DNA of 64,000 bases from Paramecium octaurelia (GCA_905182995.1 CAJJDP010000008.1:700506-764505); one strand, 5' to 3'; counted from the stretch's first letter, positions 50,705 through 63,451 are shown. The notes: a model not told the origin generated them from the sequence alone. Program-made: numbers and translations.

Positions 50705-52346
50705 ATGAATTTCGACACCAATATATACAAAAGCAGTCTAATGAGCAAGTGGATCTTAATACTTCTACTGGTCATCGATGTAAGTCTGGTTGCTGTGTTT
50801 ACAGGCATAGCAGAAGTTGCTCCTTAAATCTTGACATTTACAGATGTAGTTGACGATACCAAATGTCAAAATGAATTGAATGTTTAATGTACTACTTTGG
50901 ATCATAAAAGAGATTTAGGGAACTCAAGAAGAATTCAAATCAGTTTTGAGCAACAATTTGTTATGTTTCTTTTGTCATGAAAACATACCAGATTAGCCAT
51001 TCGGAATCAAAGGCATTCTACTCAATCAAGAATCCATCGTCACTTAAACTATGCTAACCTACTCTATAGGTTATTTTGATGACATCACAAGGAGATCTTG
51101 TTGGTATGATGCATCATAAAATGAGAATATCAATTATCTACCTAAAATTAAGTCGAATATATATGATAAATAGATAGAAGTCCAATAGTCAACCTTACTT
51201 CTGAATTGGGAATGTGTCAAAAATTTAACATCATATACTTGCTACACTAAAGAACATATATTTAAAGACAACAGACCCTTTTCAAGATTATTTGGCTTTA
51301 TAATGGTAGAAGGAATTCAGTATCAATATATGAACTTTGCCATCATGAAGCAAAGCAAAGATTATTATCTATATAATGAAGTTATGATGATTGCTTGGAT
51401 TGGAATTGAACTGGTTTTTTGTTGTATTTTATGTATGTTGGAGGATGAATTTGAGGATCAATAAGCTAAAGTAATGATACCAACTTTGTCTGTAAGAAAT
51501 CAAATATTTTTGATATTCTTCCTTAATAATCATCCCTTATTTCTGATTCAATTATTCTATGATAATATCTACTTAAAATTATTTAATGTAATTTTTCAAT
51601 CAATTGGTTAAGCTGGATTTATGTTCTATTGTATATCTATTGCTTTCAAATTACTTGAATTCAATTAACAATTCATAACATTCATCAATTTAGGAGCTTG
51701 TGTTACCTATTCTGCATTGAAATCATTTATTACCATTGTTACTGGATTGGACATGATGAAGAACATACCTCAATCATCAGTTTATCTTAACTAATCAAAC
51801 TTTACTTTTATTGGATTGTTTATGGTATTTTGGTACACTTACTTTTTATTGGTATAGGGTGTGTTATTCATAAAAAATAGGAGAAATAAAGCAACTCAAT
51901 ATAAATTTGCTAGAACTGATATCAATATGAAGATGTGTCATAAATATTTTAAGGGGATTTTCATATTTTAAATCTTTAGTTTAATTTTTGTCAGCGCTTT
52001 TTTTGCAAGAATTCTATGGTAAAACATAGTGATATTCAATCCAAATTATTTGTATTATGATCATTATCAAATCACACTCATAAATGTTTGGATTGTCACC
52101 TTATTCATTTTATTTCACCTTGAAAATCCAAATAAGATAAGTTAGATACTTGAGTAGGATGAGGAGGAAATTAGTGATAAAGTTGAAATTCAATTATGTA
52201 ATACAATTCAATTAGAAGAAGAATAGGTTAAATTGCAAGAGGTACCTGAGTAAATTATGGAATTGGGCGGTAAGACACTTGACACCAACTTGCGTTAATA
52301 TAAATATAACAACATTGAGTAACCTGAAACACAACTAAGACATTGA
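50705..52346 (+). CDS. Polytopic membrane protein with N-terminal lumenal domain
   Basis: 539 aa, one 22-nt intron (50889-50910). A first hydrophobic helix (WILILLLVIDVSLVAVFTG) is followed by about 170 residues with paired cysteines (LLCFFCHEN, RSCWYD, WECVKNLTSYTCY), then about seven membrane helices (VMMIAWIGIELVFCCILCML, IFLIFFLNNHPLFLIQLFY, AGFMFYCISIAF, FIGLFMVFWYTYFLLVQGVLF cut here for length) and a very acidic C-terminal tail. One lumenal domain before seven helices recalls GOST/Wntless- or TMEM181-like proteins; that is a guess from architecture only. Confidence 0.75.
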
Positions 52347-52386
52347 TTTATAATTATATATAAATTATATGATTATTTCTGAATAA

Positions 52387-53319
52387 ATGTAAGCCAACTT
52401 GGCTCATTTTTTTTTAGTTCTTAAATCATAGGAGTGTGTCCAATATTAAGATATCAATGGCACTCAATATGAAGGATAGATAAGACTCATATAACCACAT
52501 GAACAAAAACTCGTATTCAATTATACTCGCAATTTGGCAACTAATGAATCTAATGATAACAAACAAGTGCAATTCAAAGATCTAACTTATTTGAAGGTGC
52601 AAAATCAAATGCCATAATCTCAGATCGTTGAGAAATCCAAATCTGAAAAAAAAACAAAGACTTTTGTGAGATGGGAACAGAATGTGGATGCTTCAAACCT
52701 AGAAGATTAAGCAGTGAAAAACTTTGATCAATTCGAAGCTATTAAAAAATTTGGCATTGAACCTACTTATGATGAAAATAAATATACCACCAAATTGATA
52801 GCACCTGTAACTGAAGATTTGAGATTATATGCAGAAAAATGTGAAAAAGAATTGAAAAATGACACATCCAATAAACATGTGCTTGAAGAGCGAAATCTAA
52901 AACAGTTGGATGATGAAGAATAAGCCTATTCCGAAGTTATTAGAGAACAACCATAATAGATGGTCCAAGTTCAATAAACTATCTAAACTTAATTAACATC
53001 TCCTCCAATTCAATTTTTCAATTCTAATAAAAAAAAAGAAAAAAACAATAAAATATTATTTATAGAAAGACTATTAGAATCTGTCAATCTAATATCAGAT
53101 GATCCTGAATAATAAATGAAAATTAAATAGATAAATTAAGAAGCCACAACCAAGTAAATTTTATTTTAATAAGCTTATAGGTTTAAATTTCAATAGGCTA
53201 CTACTGACAATATCCCTAAACTAATGTTTTCTAATTTCATGAATGCCATAGAAGGTTATAAATGGTAAAACATGAACCCAGACCCAAGCAAAAATAAAAA
53301 AGAGAAACTCAAAAAATGA
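52387..53319 (+). CDS. Ataxin-2-like RNA-binding protein (LsmAD)
   Basis: An intron-free 310-aa frame. The N-terminus resembles the ataxin-2 Lsm fold (YQDINGTQYEGQIRLIQPHE, VQFKDLTYLKV). The diagnostic part is the LsmAD region at residues about 115-180: NFDQFEAIKKFGIEPTYDEN, KYTTKLI, KHVLEERNLKQLDDEEQAYS, matching FDQFxxNexLFGVxxTYDENLYTTxL of ataxin-2/Pbp1. A Gln-rich stretch and a lysine-rich tail follow; a PAM2 motif is not obvious. Family members act in mRNA translation and stress granules with poly(A)-binding protein. It is smaller than animal and yeast homologues. Its start lies 40 bp from the stop of the membrane protein upstream. Confidence 0.88.
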
Positions 53320-53344
53320 ATTAAATCAAAGTGTTTGTAATATA

Positions 53345-54190
53345 TATTAATAAAATTTTACATTTTCTCATTGAACTCCTTGGATTGCGATCCAAAATTA
53401 TTATGATTTCCATCATCAATAATAAATATTTCTAAAAAGCTTTTAGATTTAAAACTGGACTTGATAATAATTTCCCCCATTTTGATTTAACTTGCCTATA
53501 ATATCGCTCAAAAACCCAGATATATTAAAGGACTGGTTCCTAATGATTGGCTCTATAATATAATTTAAGAGTTCTAAAATCCAAGAGACAATACAAAATA
53601 ATAAACACATTCAATAGCATTGAATATACTTCCTTAATTAGTAACACCATGACTAAGCCCATATCCAGGATAGTCATATTCGATTACCATTATTTTGAAT
53701 TTTTTACAAAATCAATGTATTCATATTCATCCATAAAACTTCCAATATCTGGATGATTGGAATGCGAATGAATCAAAACCATTTTCGTTTCATATTTTTT
53801 ATTGGTTTAATTAGGGCTATAGCCAATCTTCCATTTTTGGTATCAAAATATAAACCCTCTATTTCCAAAATGATTTGGCCACTCTTTGATTATATCCTGT
53901 GTTAATTGGATAATTTATTTTTTTAGGTTTTGATTAAAGAATGCTTATTACTTAATAATTTATCTTCAAGATTTAAGCTAGAAGATTTAATTAAATTGAT
54001 AGAAAATTATACGCTTTAAATTGAGTATTCCTATAAGTTTGAATTTTGTAGATCTAATTCCGAAAATTGATAGGTTGGATTAATTGGTTTAACTAAAAAC
54101 CATCCAAATAACTTATTCTTCAAGTCGCAGAATATTAGGAATAGACAAGATTTGAGTTTATATATGTCTTCATTTTAAATTTAATATTAT
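53345..54190 (-). pseudogene. Decayed ABHD17-like alpha/beta hydrolase
   Basis: Recognisable pieces lie in order but different frames: GRLAIALIKP, then MVLIHSHSNHPDIGSFMDEY, then MVIEYDYPGYGLSHGVTNQG and IILQSQSLGTSPLIYL (nucleophile elbow with the usual first Gly changed to Ser), then after an in-frame TGA only a C-terminal remnant (IIDDGNHNNFGSQSKEF) near the catalytic His. The first two breaks are single-base shifts in A-runs without room for an intron. About 80-100 residues including the expected catalytic Asp appear missing, and no start codon is left downstream of the neighbouring CAP gene's stop. ABHD17 enzymes are depalmitoylases. Sequencing error could explain the A-run shifts but not the deletion. 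Confidence 0.7.
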
Positions 54191-54199
54191 TTATATATA

Positions 54200-54915
54200 T
54201 CATTTACTTTCAACCAGAGTATATTTGCTAAACCTTATTCCATCAAATATTTTTTATTGATATATTGTTGTTTTGCATAATCCTGAATAGGTGCTTGATC
54301 TTCCTTTATCACATGCTGACCCAATGGTTTTTTAAGTGGCAGAAACATAAGGAACAACACCTTTGCGTGGAGCCTTATTATTCTTTAAGATAAAGTACCT
54401 CATCAAAGAAACAAACAACATATTCTATGAATTTATCAATATTCTTTTTTAAAGAACGTCCACACCCGAAATATTTCATTCTTGCAATAACCAATTACTC
54501 ACCCTTGTTATCATCCATCCACTTTTGATAAACCTCCCTTGGTTCCCATTCCTGACTGACTGAATGAACAGTTCTGAATTTATGTAAAGCACCATAACGA
54601 GTTGTTAACTAAATATTGTCTCTTGTGTAATTTTACTTGTTTGCAACTTTCGAGAGAATCTGGACATCTTTCTGAACAAGTTTATGCAGCATTTGCAATT
54701 CCTTATTGCCATTCAACAACGTTCATATTTGCTGCATAATCCATTTCGCCAATGTGATTTTTTCTTCTTCCCTAAGCAACTTCATTTCTTAATCTATTCA
54801 ATTATTCTTCAAATTCAGTTTATCTTTTAGCAAATATCCCTTTTGCTGTAGTTTAACAAGAGTCACCTGGCAATCCATGCACAACAAAGAAGCATCCTAA
54901 AACCAAAATTATCAT
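54200..54915 (-). CDS. Secreted CAP-domain (SCP/TAPS) protein
   Basis: 220 aa starting with a signal peptide (MIILVLGCFFVVHGLPGDS). The CAP fold is recognised by FEEQLNRLRNEVAQGR, AANMNVVEWQQGIANAAQT, HSVSQEWEPREVYQKWMDD and MKYFGCGR, the positions of helix 1, the AxNMxxLxWxxxLAxxAQ motif, and the GCG segment; the HYTQ motif is missing or degenerate. Two introns (54609-54636 and 54374-54398) hold frame to TGA 54200-54202. The Cys-rich end (GSACDKGRSSTYSGLCK) suits an extracellular protein. The target is unknown. Confidence 0.85.
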
Positions 54916-55112
54916 TATAATATAATTATCGTTTTTTCTAAATCAAATTATATTGGATCGATTCTCAAAATAGGAATTGTAAAATTTATAAATGGTTAAA
55001 TTGTTTAGTAATACAACTTGGATTGATATCAAATCTTTGAACTTAAGCCACTATAAAATAGTAGCACTTCTAAGTTCTAAAATCGAAATTTATAATTATA
55101 TTAATTTATATA

Positions 55113-55528
55113 ATGGCAGAGAACAATAAGGATTTAAAATAACTTAAGATCAAAACAGCTGCTCTGAAAAGAATTCAAAAAGAATTTTTTGGTTATTAAA
55201 AGGAAGAGTTGAAATAAAATGAAAGAATTTAAAAGCTTAAAGACTAAAATGCTGATGAGGCAGATATCAAAAAATAAGTTCAAATTTATTTCTTATCATT
55301 CTAGGAAGAAGTTCTATAAGAAACTGTGTAAATGTATCCAAACATTATTGGAAGACTTGTTGAATCTGTGACTGAACTCTAAGGTTGGCTAGTAACAATC
55401 CTCATTAAAACATTTAGGATGGAAAAATAAATGATCCCTTGATTGATACCAGCGAAGAAAAGACGAAGGCCTTAGAAGCAATAGTTGAAGCCTAAGAGTT
55501 TTTGGTAGCAAATAACCCAGCTTAATGA
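55113..55528 (+). CDS. TBCA: Tubulin-specific chaperone A
   Basis: A 120-aa all-helical protein of the tubulin folding cofactor pathway that captures beta-tubulin after release from CCT. The sequence shows the three-helix bundle of the family: LKQLKIKTAALKRIQKEFF, ELKQNERIQKLKDQNADEAD, EEVLQETVQMYPNIIGRLVE and EKTKALEAIVEAQEFL. Length fits (TBCA is about 108 aa). Two introns, 27 nt (55278-55304) and 26 nt (55392-55417), are required. TGA at 55526-55528. Confidence 0.88.
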
Positions 55529-56171
55529 ATATTTTTATGTCTTATTAGTAATGAATGTACCCAATATATAAACGCATATCTATATAGAATTATTTCTGCC
55601 TAAAATCTTCATTTAGTTCTCTGTTATATCAATATTAGTGGAATGAGAAATAAATATTGATAATATTTAATTTTTCTTAAGGAATAAATTCTTATTAAAA
55701 TCACACGAATTGTCAAAAATGACTTAGACAGAATAAATGGGGGATTGCTTAAATAAATAGTGATACTCTTACATCAATATAATAAGAAAGAGTAATTTGC
55801 AATTTTCAATATTTTTTGGTTTCCAGTAATTTGAATGTTTAATGAAGTCTTGATTGTCTTTCCTCCTTTATACAGTAGTATTAATGTCTATGAAAACATT
55901 AAGTTAGTAACAAGAAGAATTTTAAATCAAAAAAAAATTACTTTTGGAATATGGTCTGAAGAAAATTAAAAATTATTATGAATCACTATCTGATAGAAAA
56001 GATCAAAGGTTTTCTAATCAGAAATAAGATGAAAAATAATATCTAATATATTTATAATTTGTATTTTGAGTAAAAAATATATTAATTTAATGTTTTAAAA
56101 TGAAAAAACAATAAATTGCTACAAACTAATAATTATTTTTTCAGAATTTTACATAAATTTAGTTAAAAGCA
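55529..56171. other. Spacer with a weak 61-codon frame
   Basis: Mostly AT-rich spacer. At 55884-56069 a plus-strand frame (MSMKTLSQQQEEFQIKKK then LEYGLKKIKNYYESLSDRK) ends at TGA and looks partly coding; an upstream exon near 55720 may exist but I could not join it. Too weak to call a gene. Confidence 0.3.
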
Positions 56172-57954
56172 ATGAACCCATCAATGCATTTATCAAATTT
56201 GAGGCAATTATTGAACCCATAATCCAAATTAGGTAGTGAAGTATTTCCAAATATTTAAAAATCTAACTTGTATGTTGATCATTAGGATTAATAGATATGA
56301 AAACTTTTCTAAACTCTTGTAGAAACTGTTTGATAAAACAGATTATTAGAGGTTTAATCTGGAAGAATAATTGAATCTGAATTAATAATGTCAAACGCAG
56401 GGTCATTTAGTCGTATCAATACCAATTTTATTCCATCCTCTACACTATGGTGTTTCTTTGGATATTACTTATAAGCAATAGAAAATATGCTTGAAGAGCT
56501 ACTTAACTAAGACGGATTTATCTCCTTTTTATGCTTTAGATAAAGTATAATATTAATTCTATTTTGAAATAGAATATAATCAATTTGCTAAGTTTCTACA
56601 CCCTGAAATAGAATGACAAGATAGTTCATGGCTCTTTGAGTATCGACCCACTAACAGGGCTATTTTAATATAACACCTTAATGACTACATCGTTTTATGA
56701 GTAAATAGAGGTAAGTTAAAGTTTTTTGGAAAGCTTTCGCTTCAAAATTTTAGAGCACTAAAACCTCATGGAGGCACAAGCTCCTTTTGTTCTCTATCAA
56801 ATGAATAAGATAACGTTTAATGAATTTAAGCAATTAACCCAAAAAGATCAATATGAGAGCATACAAAAAAATGTCGATTTAATAAAGGAGATATTTAAGC
56901 AGTAAATTTAATGTAGATTAAAAATAGTTAGTTGCATAAAGAGATGACCAAAGAGGAGAAAGACAAGTTCTTGGATTACCCAAAGCCAAAGAGTTTGCCT
57001 TTGCTGACTAAGATTAATGTTTAAAAAACTGGAGGCGATCCTCTCCAGCAATGGAAAGATTAACCTCTGATTACATCTGGAGGTTATTCTGAGATACGTA
57101 AAGTTTAGTTAGGTATACATGAGGAATTATATTGTAGCTTATAGTACTAGCGATAACAATCAAACTTTTTCTAGGGCTTTAGCAGTAAAAACAGACAAGT
57201 CAGGCACCAATACTTCAAAAGTTAATTGCGAGCTCTCAATATTAAAGAATCTGTCTTAGATATAAGAGTAAGGAAATGGAGAGGCATATATTGTTACAAG
57301 TTACTATGATGAAAGCTTAAATGACTGTTATTTTATGGAGTTCTACAACAATGGATCTTTAGAACAATATACTCATTCTAAGTATCAGGTCTTGAGTTTA
57401 AGAACGAAATTATTTATACTGGCTGGTATCATAAATGGGATTGATTTTCTTCATTACAAATAAATAGCACATTTAGATTTGAAGATGGGAAACATATTAA
57501 TTTAAAAGTAGTTAATCCCTAAGATTTGTGATTTTGGTGAAGCAAAGCCATTTGATCAGCTACAACAAGATAAATGTAACTTTTCTCGTAGTTTGCCTTA
57601 TGCAGCCCCAGAATTATATAATTCAAATGAAATCACCCCTGCATTCGATTTATTCTCTTTTGGGATTTTAATGTGCAATTTTGTTTTTGAATAATTTCCC
57701 TTTGTAATATACTCCATTTATGATAGGAATACAATCCAAATGACTTAAAAAATTTAGCAGAGAGATACAAGACCAAAACATACGCAATTAAACGAAATTT
57801 TTTATAACTGACCAAGTAAGGACCAAAAAAAATAATGAAGAAAATTCTTCATCTAATTATTCTTTGTCTCTAACATGATCCAAAATTGAGACCCAAACCC
57901 AAATGGATATTGGCTATATTGTGGAAGATGATTAATTTTTTAGATAGCTTTTGA
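56172..57954 (+). CDS. Protein kinase with HLD catalytic loop
   Basis: 551 aa; introns 56270-56294, 56545-56572, 56902-56927, 57113-57137 and 57704-57726. The first 270 residues match no family I know. The kinase domain follows: Gly-loop ITSGGYSEIRKVQLAYS, catalytic Lys in ALAVKTDKSG, MEFYNNGSLEQY hinge region, catalytic loop HLDLKMGNIL (Arg of HRD replaced by Leu, Asp kept), CDFGEAKPF for DFG, SLPYAAPELY for APE, and CLQHDPKLRPKPKW at the C-lobe end. All catalytic residues needed for activity are present; loss of the HRD arginine suggests control without activation-loop phosphorylation. It looks like a cytosolic Ser/Thr kinase of a divergent ciliate group. Confidence 0.9.
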
Positions 57955-58009
57955 GAATGTTTAATATATTGGATCTGTAATTGTTTAAAATAATAAATTT
58001 TATTTCTAT

Positions 58010-58732
58010 ATGATGAATCAGAGAGTTGTTATGAGAAAAAGAAGTCCGCGTCCAATTATTAGGTATCTCAAATATTGTCCAAAAATGACAGTTGCGTCTA
58101 TAATGACAATTTAAAATTTTCAGGGATGTCCTTAATCTCCAAAAATCACTCTGTCTAGTAGCAAACTTTATCAGTCCTTTACCGTTCAATCCAGTCCCCA
58201 ATCGCAAATGAAAAGATGTAAATAAAATCATGAAACTCTAATAGATGTATCAGTAGATGCATATAGATCAAGCCCGCCCTAAACAATTTTAAAATCTGCC
58301 TCTCCGACCGAGAGAAAATTTAGTTATCTTTCATATTAGAGAACAACATTAGGACAAGAAAGTCCGGCTAAATAATAAGACAGTATTTATCAAATTGAGT
58401 ATGTTGATGATACAGTCTATTATGGATAAATAAGCATAACAAAAAGACATGGCATGGGTGCTATGTATGACAAAAACAAAAATCTAATCTATTTGGGCCA
58501 ATGGAATAATGATAAATATCATGGACTTGGAGTTTTAGTGTAGAATGGGTATATTTATAAGGGAGAATTTGTAAATGGAGTCTTAGAAGGATAAGCAATA
58601 GAAGAGGGAAATGAGAAGAAATTCTATGGGTATTACAAAAACGGATAGAAAAATGGTCCTGGCACCTTATATGAACATTCAAAAACCACAAATGGCATTT
58701 GGAAAAACGATATCTTAGAATAAGAATGTTGA
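58010..58732 (+). CDS. MORN-repeat protein (240 aa)
   Basis: An intron-free frame starting MMNQRVVMRKR. The first 115 residues are basic and Ser/Pro rich, with several SP sites. The second half contains five or six MORN repeats (YYGQISITKRHGMGAMY, YLGQWNNDKYHGLGVL, YKGEFVNGVLEGQAI, YGYYKNGQKNGPGTLY). No acylation signal. It lies 55 bp after the kinase. MORN proteins usually organise membrane-associated structures. Confidence 0.85.
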
Positions 58733-58872
58733 TACTTCATTTTGCATATTTTCAATTGATCGAAGTTATTTTATAATCATTAGATTCATCTATTGAAAAC
58801 AACAATAACAATGTTAAAATTTGAAAAAGTTTTAGGAATATTTGTTTCTTATTTAAATTTTATTTTTTAATT

Positions 58873-60065
58873 ATGTAAAATGTGAAATAAATGAGGGAAA
58901 AATATGAAAATATCAAGCAACACAATCCCAATAGAAATGCTAGTGCTAGATCATATCATAGTCAAACACCTTCCAAAGAGCAATACCAAATTGCTTTTTC
59001 AAACAGTTAAAAATCAACTCAGAATCCTATAATATAGATTGGGAAAACGTTGTTATGTAGTCCTTGCTATAATAAAAGATTATTAAATAAAAAGCAATTG
59101 AATAAAAAGTAAGAATCTGAATTGGAGAAAGTAAGTTTACAATTATACAATAGAGGTTGCTAATGAATTAATTAGAATAAAATTAATTACTTGAACAATA
59201 AAAGATTAATTTTGAAGTCGGACAATTATCATATCGAAAGCAATTGGAGCAACAAAATCGAGTTATTTCAAGATAATTATAGGATTAATAAAAAGAAAAA
59301 GAAAGATAAATTAAAGAATAAGAAATATTATAATAAAACTTAATTATAAAATAGAATTAGGAAATTTTATAGAAAGAAAAAGATGAGAAAAAAAAGAAAT
59401 AAAATAGTTTGCATTAAGAACTTGCAAGCCAACTTGAATAGCAAAAAAGATTAAAAAAATTAGATCAATTGTCTTAATCTGTGGAATTCGATGATCCTTA
59501 TTGGAGATATCAAGCATAAGAGGAGAAGGAATTATAAAGAAGAAAACATTGCCAGTTGATAATCAATAATAACAACTGGTAAAATCATGAAAAAGAATAA
59601 CTTAAAAAATAATAATAGGAAAAAGCTATAAAAAATAAAGAAATCGATGAAAGGATTAAGACCCTATAAGAGTATCATAATCAACTAGAATAGGAGAAAA
59701 TAGAGAAATAATAAATATAGCAATAACTCATATTAGATTTAAATGCTTAAGTAAAACTTAAAAAAACAAAAGAAGAAGCTATGAAATTAATAGAGTTATA
59801 GAAACAGCGTCAAAGAGACGAAGAAATTATTGAATAAGAAAAACAAAGACATAATCAAGAATTGTGTAACAAGAAGAAAGTAAATCAAGAAATAATTGAA
59901 GGCCTTAATAAATAAGTTGAGATGCAAAAATAATAAAATATTAAGTAACAACAAGAACCAGTTAAAACTGATTTTTATTTATTCAAACCAACTGTAGAAA
60001 AGTAAACCATATCTTGTGCTGATTGCAAGAAATAGTAGGTTCCATAATAATTAAGCTATGCTTGA
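58873..60065 (+). CDS. Coiled-coil protein with terminal CxxC motifs
   Basis: 389 aa, one 23-nt intron (59131-59153). In-frame ATG at 58873 is used rather than ATG 58891. A CxxC occurs near residue 65 (TLLCSPCYNKRLL) and another near the C-terminus (ISCADCKKQQVP); between them the protein is almost entirely heptad-rich and charged (QEKEKERQIKEQE-like, EEAMKLIELQKQRQRDEE, EQEKQRHNQELCNKKK), with one conserved-looking block (VEFDDPYWRYQAQEEKE). Two zinc-knuckle-like pairs around a long coiled coil occur in ciliary and trichohyalin-like ciliate proteins, but no family can be named. Confidence 0.8.
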
Positions 60066-60480
60066 TAATATTGGTAAAATATTTCAAAATCAATATTTGT
60101 ACTCTTAACAGTCTTTTTTTTTAAATTCTTGCAAATTGAGAGTCTAAAAAGGAATGAATCGCTTCTTAAATAATTAAAATTGTTAACAAGTTTCTTTATA
60201 ATTGTTGTTTACCAATATATATTATTGATTGATATGTAACTGAAATGTTTTCCATATTATTAATAATCTAATAATAATTTAAAATCTTGTAAATCTGAGA
60301 TGTGCTATCTTGATTTATATTTCAATAGAATATCAAAGTAGGTTGTATTATTTATTTATACTATTTTCGTAACTTTAGTGAAGAATTATTTTGGGTGTAC
60401 ATTGCTTTGTCAACTTGAAATGTAAAGTGATTAATAAATATTTTATATAAAATATCAGACCATTATTAAATTCAATTTTT
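60066..60480. other. Intergenic spacer, no gene seen
   Basis: 415 bp of AT-rich DNA between two plus-strand genes with nothing recognisable. Confidence 0.6.
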
Positions 60481-63269
60481 ATGTAAAGTCTGAATAGTTT
60501 TTAATATGACCGAGATAAAATTACTAATCCTTAAGTCGAAACGACAATGACTAAATAGAATATATAGATTGAGAGTGAAACCTCTCTCTGTTTATTAAAC
60601 AATAAGAAAGCGGAAATATAAAGTCCTGATATTGGTTCTAATATAATATTTAAGCCATTCGCTAAATTAATATTGTATTTCCACATCGCCTCATTTGTGA
60701 TTAGATTTTAGAGATATTTTAAGCCTGATGGTTCATTTATGGATAAACATTTTGCAATTATTGGAGATAAAGGATCAGGTAATTCAAAAGATTTTTTAGC
60801 TTTCAAGTCGAAAAAGCCATCCTTAACTGTTGTAAACTTTGAATCGGTTTCGTGGAAGGTTCACGTACCTTATTTGTATCGCCAATATAAAAGAAAATTA
60901 GAATACTTGGCTACTAAATGCTTTAATTAAATTCCATTAATTGAACCAACAAACAAAATCAAGATGATTTGGGATATATTACTCAACCTTATCCGAATTG
61001 AATTGCTGTACCTAATCCCAATACTGATAACTTATGAGAAGCTGTTGGATTAATATCATCTGACATTGATTATAGCTTCCTTTTGCTTTTTGATTGATAT
61101 GGGGTTGAAGAACATCACTATATACTTTGATTAAGGTCTTCCAATCAGAGACAGATATCAAATCCTGCACAATCAAAATGCTTTTTTCGTTTTAATAGAA
61201 TTTTCAGGTTTGCTGGGAATGTTTATATTTGCTGTGTTTTATAAATTTTATGATGATGTATTCATATTAAATGGTGGATACCTTAAACTAGTACTTTTGT
61301 TAGTATTCTATTAAATAAAGAATATTTTAGTATTTATTGATAATTTGTCTTAATCAATGTCATTTGGCAAGGCAACCTCTGCAATTATAGAATTGACTAG
61401 GTTGCTTGGAATATAATTGATACTGCAACACCTAAGTTCTTGTCTATGGTACATTCTATTTTTATATTAGGATTATCATTGGTAGATACTGTCTTTAAAG
61501 TGGGATAAAAAATTGGATTGAAATTAATTAGTTGACAGAAAGTAGTTGGGATGACATTTATATAGAATCCCTGTATTTTATTAGCATATCTATGTTTACA
61601 GTAGGATATGGAGATGTCCATCCAAATAGTAACTAGTTTTAATAATTTAGATAAAATTGAGAAAATCTTTTCTATATTTTTTGTATTTCTATGTGCATTT
61701 CAGCTTTCTTATAGTTTAGACACAATAGGACATTTATTGCAACAACTGAAAAAGACGAGCGAACAAATCAATAAGAAATTGACATTCATCAATTAGTATA
61801 TGCATAACAAGAATATCAGCAAGGACCTCTAAGTTCAAGTGAGAGAATACTTATAATATTTTTGGTATTAAGAACAAACTAAACAAACACTACAATAACA
61901 AAAGATCCTAAATTAATTGTCTGATGATTTAAGAAGGTCTTTAGCTTATGAATCAAATATTCTGGTGTTTAAGAAATGTAAATTATTTGCTTAGGAATTT
62001 TCTTAAAGATTCTAGAATGATCTATTGAAACAGTTAACTTTTTCAAATTACCAGCCTAGCATACAAATAAATACGCAGATTGATGGAGAATTCTTTTTAC
62101 ATATAATAGAATCAGGGAAAGTTAATGTGTATGAAAGGAATGAAAAGGATAATCATCTAACCTTAATGGGATCTCACAAGGAGGGTGAATGCTTTAATTT
62201 GGAATAATTTTTCAAATAGGAGAAATAAGATAGATTAGTTTACAAGAGTGCTGGTTTTGTTAGTACTTTGGTCATTCCTTTTAGTTTATTTTATTAAACT
62301 CTACAGGATTATCAAAATGATTTAGAGAAATATCAAGACATTAAAAATTAAATCTAATAATAATAGATCCAATTGAAACAATGTGTTTCATGTGATTCAA
62401 GAAGACATCAATCAGATTTATGTAGATAAGTTCATTACATACCTGATAGAGAGAAAGTCTTAAAATCATACATTTATAATCAATGTTAGGAAAGACAATT
62501 TTTTGTTAGAAATAGAAATCGGTTGAAAAATTATTTCAGTGCAAAGGTTGATATCGAATTTTTGAAGGAGGCAGCAAACTTAGTGAAGGTCAGCAATGAG
62601 AGTCACACATTTCTTAAATTTCAAGATTTAGAAGAGCTTAATAATGACGAAAGTAAACCGCATCTGAAAATTAAACATGATGCTGATTCTATTTCTCTTT
62701 TAATCAAAGAATTTGAGAGTAAAAGCTATATTCCTGATGGAAATTCCGAACTGAAATTACAATAGTCTTGTTCTCGATCTCGAGGATTGAACTAAGAAGA
62801 ATTTAATGTTCTTCAAATTATAAATTAAAAATTAAGAAATAAACAATTGTTTACATCTCATGATATTGAACAAATGGAATTCACAATAAAGAAGTTAGAA
62901 TTAAATTACAATCATCAATTCATCTAAGATTTTGAGAAGCTGAAAGAATATAAAATTTACAATGTAAATCACAATGTTTCACAAATCTTAAAGTGCTAAA
63001 ACTATCCAATACGAAAACTTTAATATAATAATTCTAATAGTTACGAAACTTGCCAACTGAGTTAGGCTAGTTATTTATTAAAATACCTATTGTACCCATT
63101 CGATTTTATAAATCAGTATAGAGTTTCGAATTTGAATGATATGAAGAGAAGTTAAAAGATTTCGAAAGTATAGTAAAGATAAAGGAGAATGTCGAAAGAG
63201 CTTCTCTTAAAAAGAATAGGTAGAAAACTGATATTTAGAAAGGCATTACAGATTCACCCAGCCAAATGA
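60481..63269 (+). CDS. Cyclic-nucleotide-gated-type K+ channel
   Basis: 915 aa. Introns: 61482-61500 (19 nt, the shortest here) and 61629-61650. A cytosolic N-terminus leads through NKIKMIWDILLNLIRIELLY into six membrane helices. The pore is typical: NWIEINQLTESSWDDIY then ISISMFTVGYGDVHP, with the TVGYGD potassium selectivity signature. A C-linker follows (VQVREYLQYFWYQEQ, LRRSLAYES), then a cyclic-nucleotide-binding-like fold (GEFFLHIIESGKVNVYE, LMGSHKEGECFNLE), in which the usual FGExxL..RxA phosphate cassette is degenerate. A CxxC-containing segment (QCVSCDSRRHQSDLC) and a long helical tail follow. S4 shows few regular basic residues, so voltage sensing is doubtful. The final 25 codons are uncertain. 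Confidence 0.88.
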
Positions 63270-63451
63270 GTAATGATAATATTAAAAATTAAATGTTATC
63301 AATATTATAAAAAACAAGATATCAAGTATTTAAGAGATCGAATAACCACCTGCATTGAATATGATTGCAATCTAAGATTTTTATGTTAAAAGTATACAAA
63401 TTATTTCAATAATTGAAAATTTTTATTGATTTTTGGATTGAAAATAATAAA

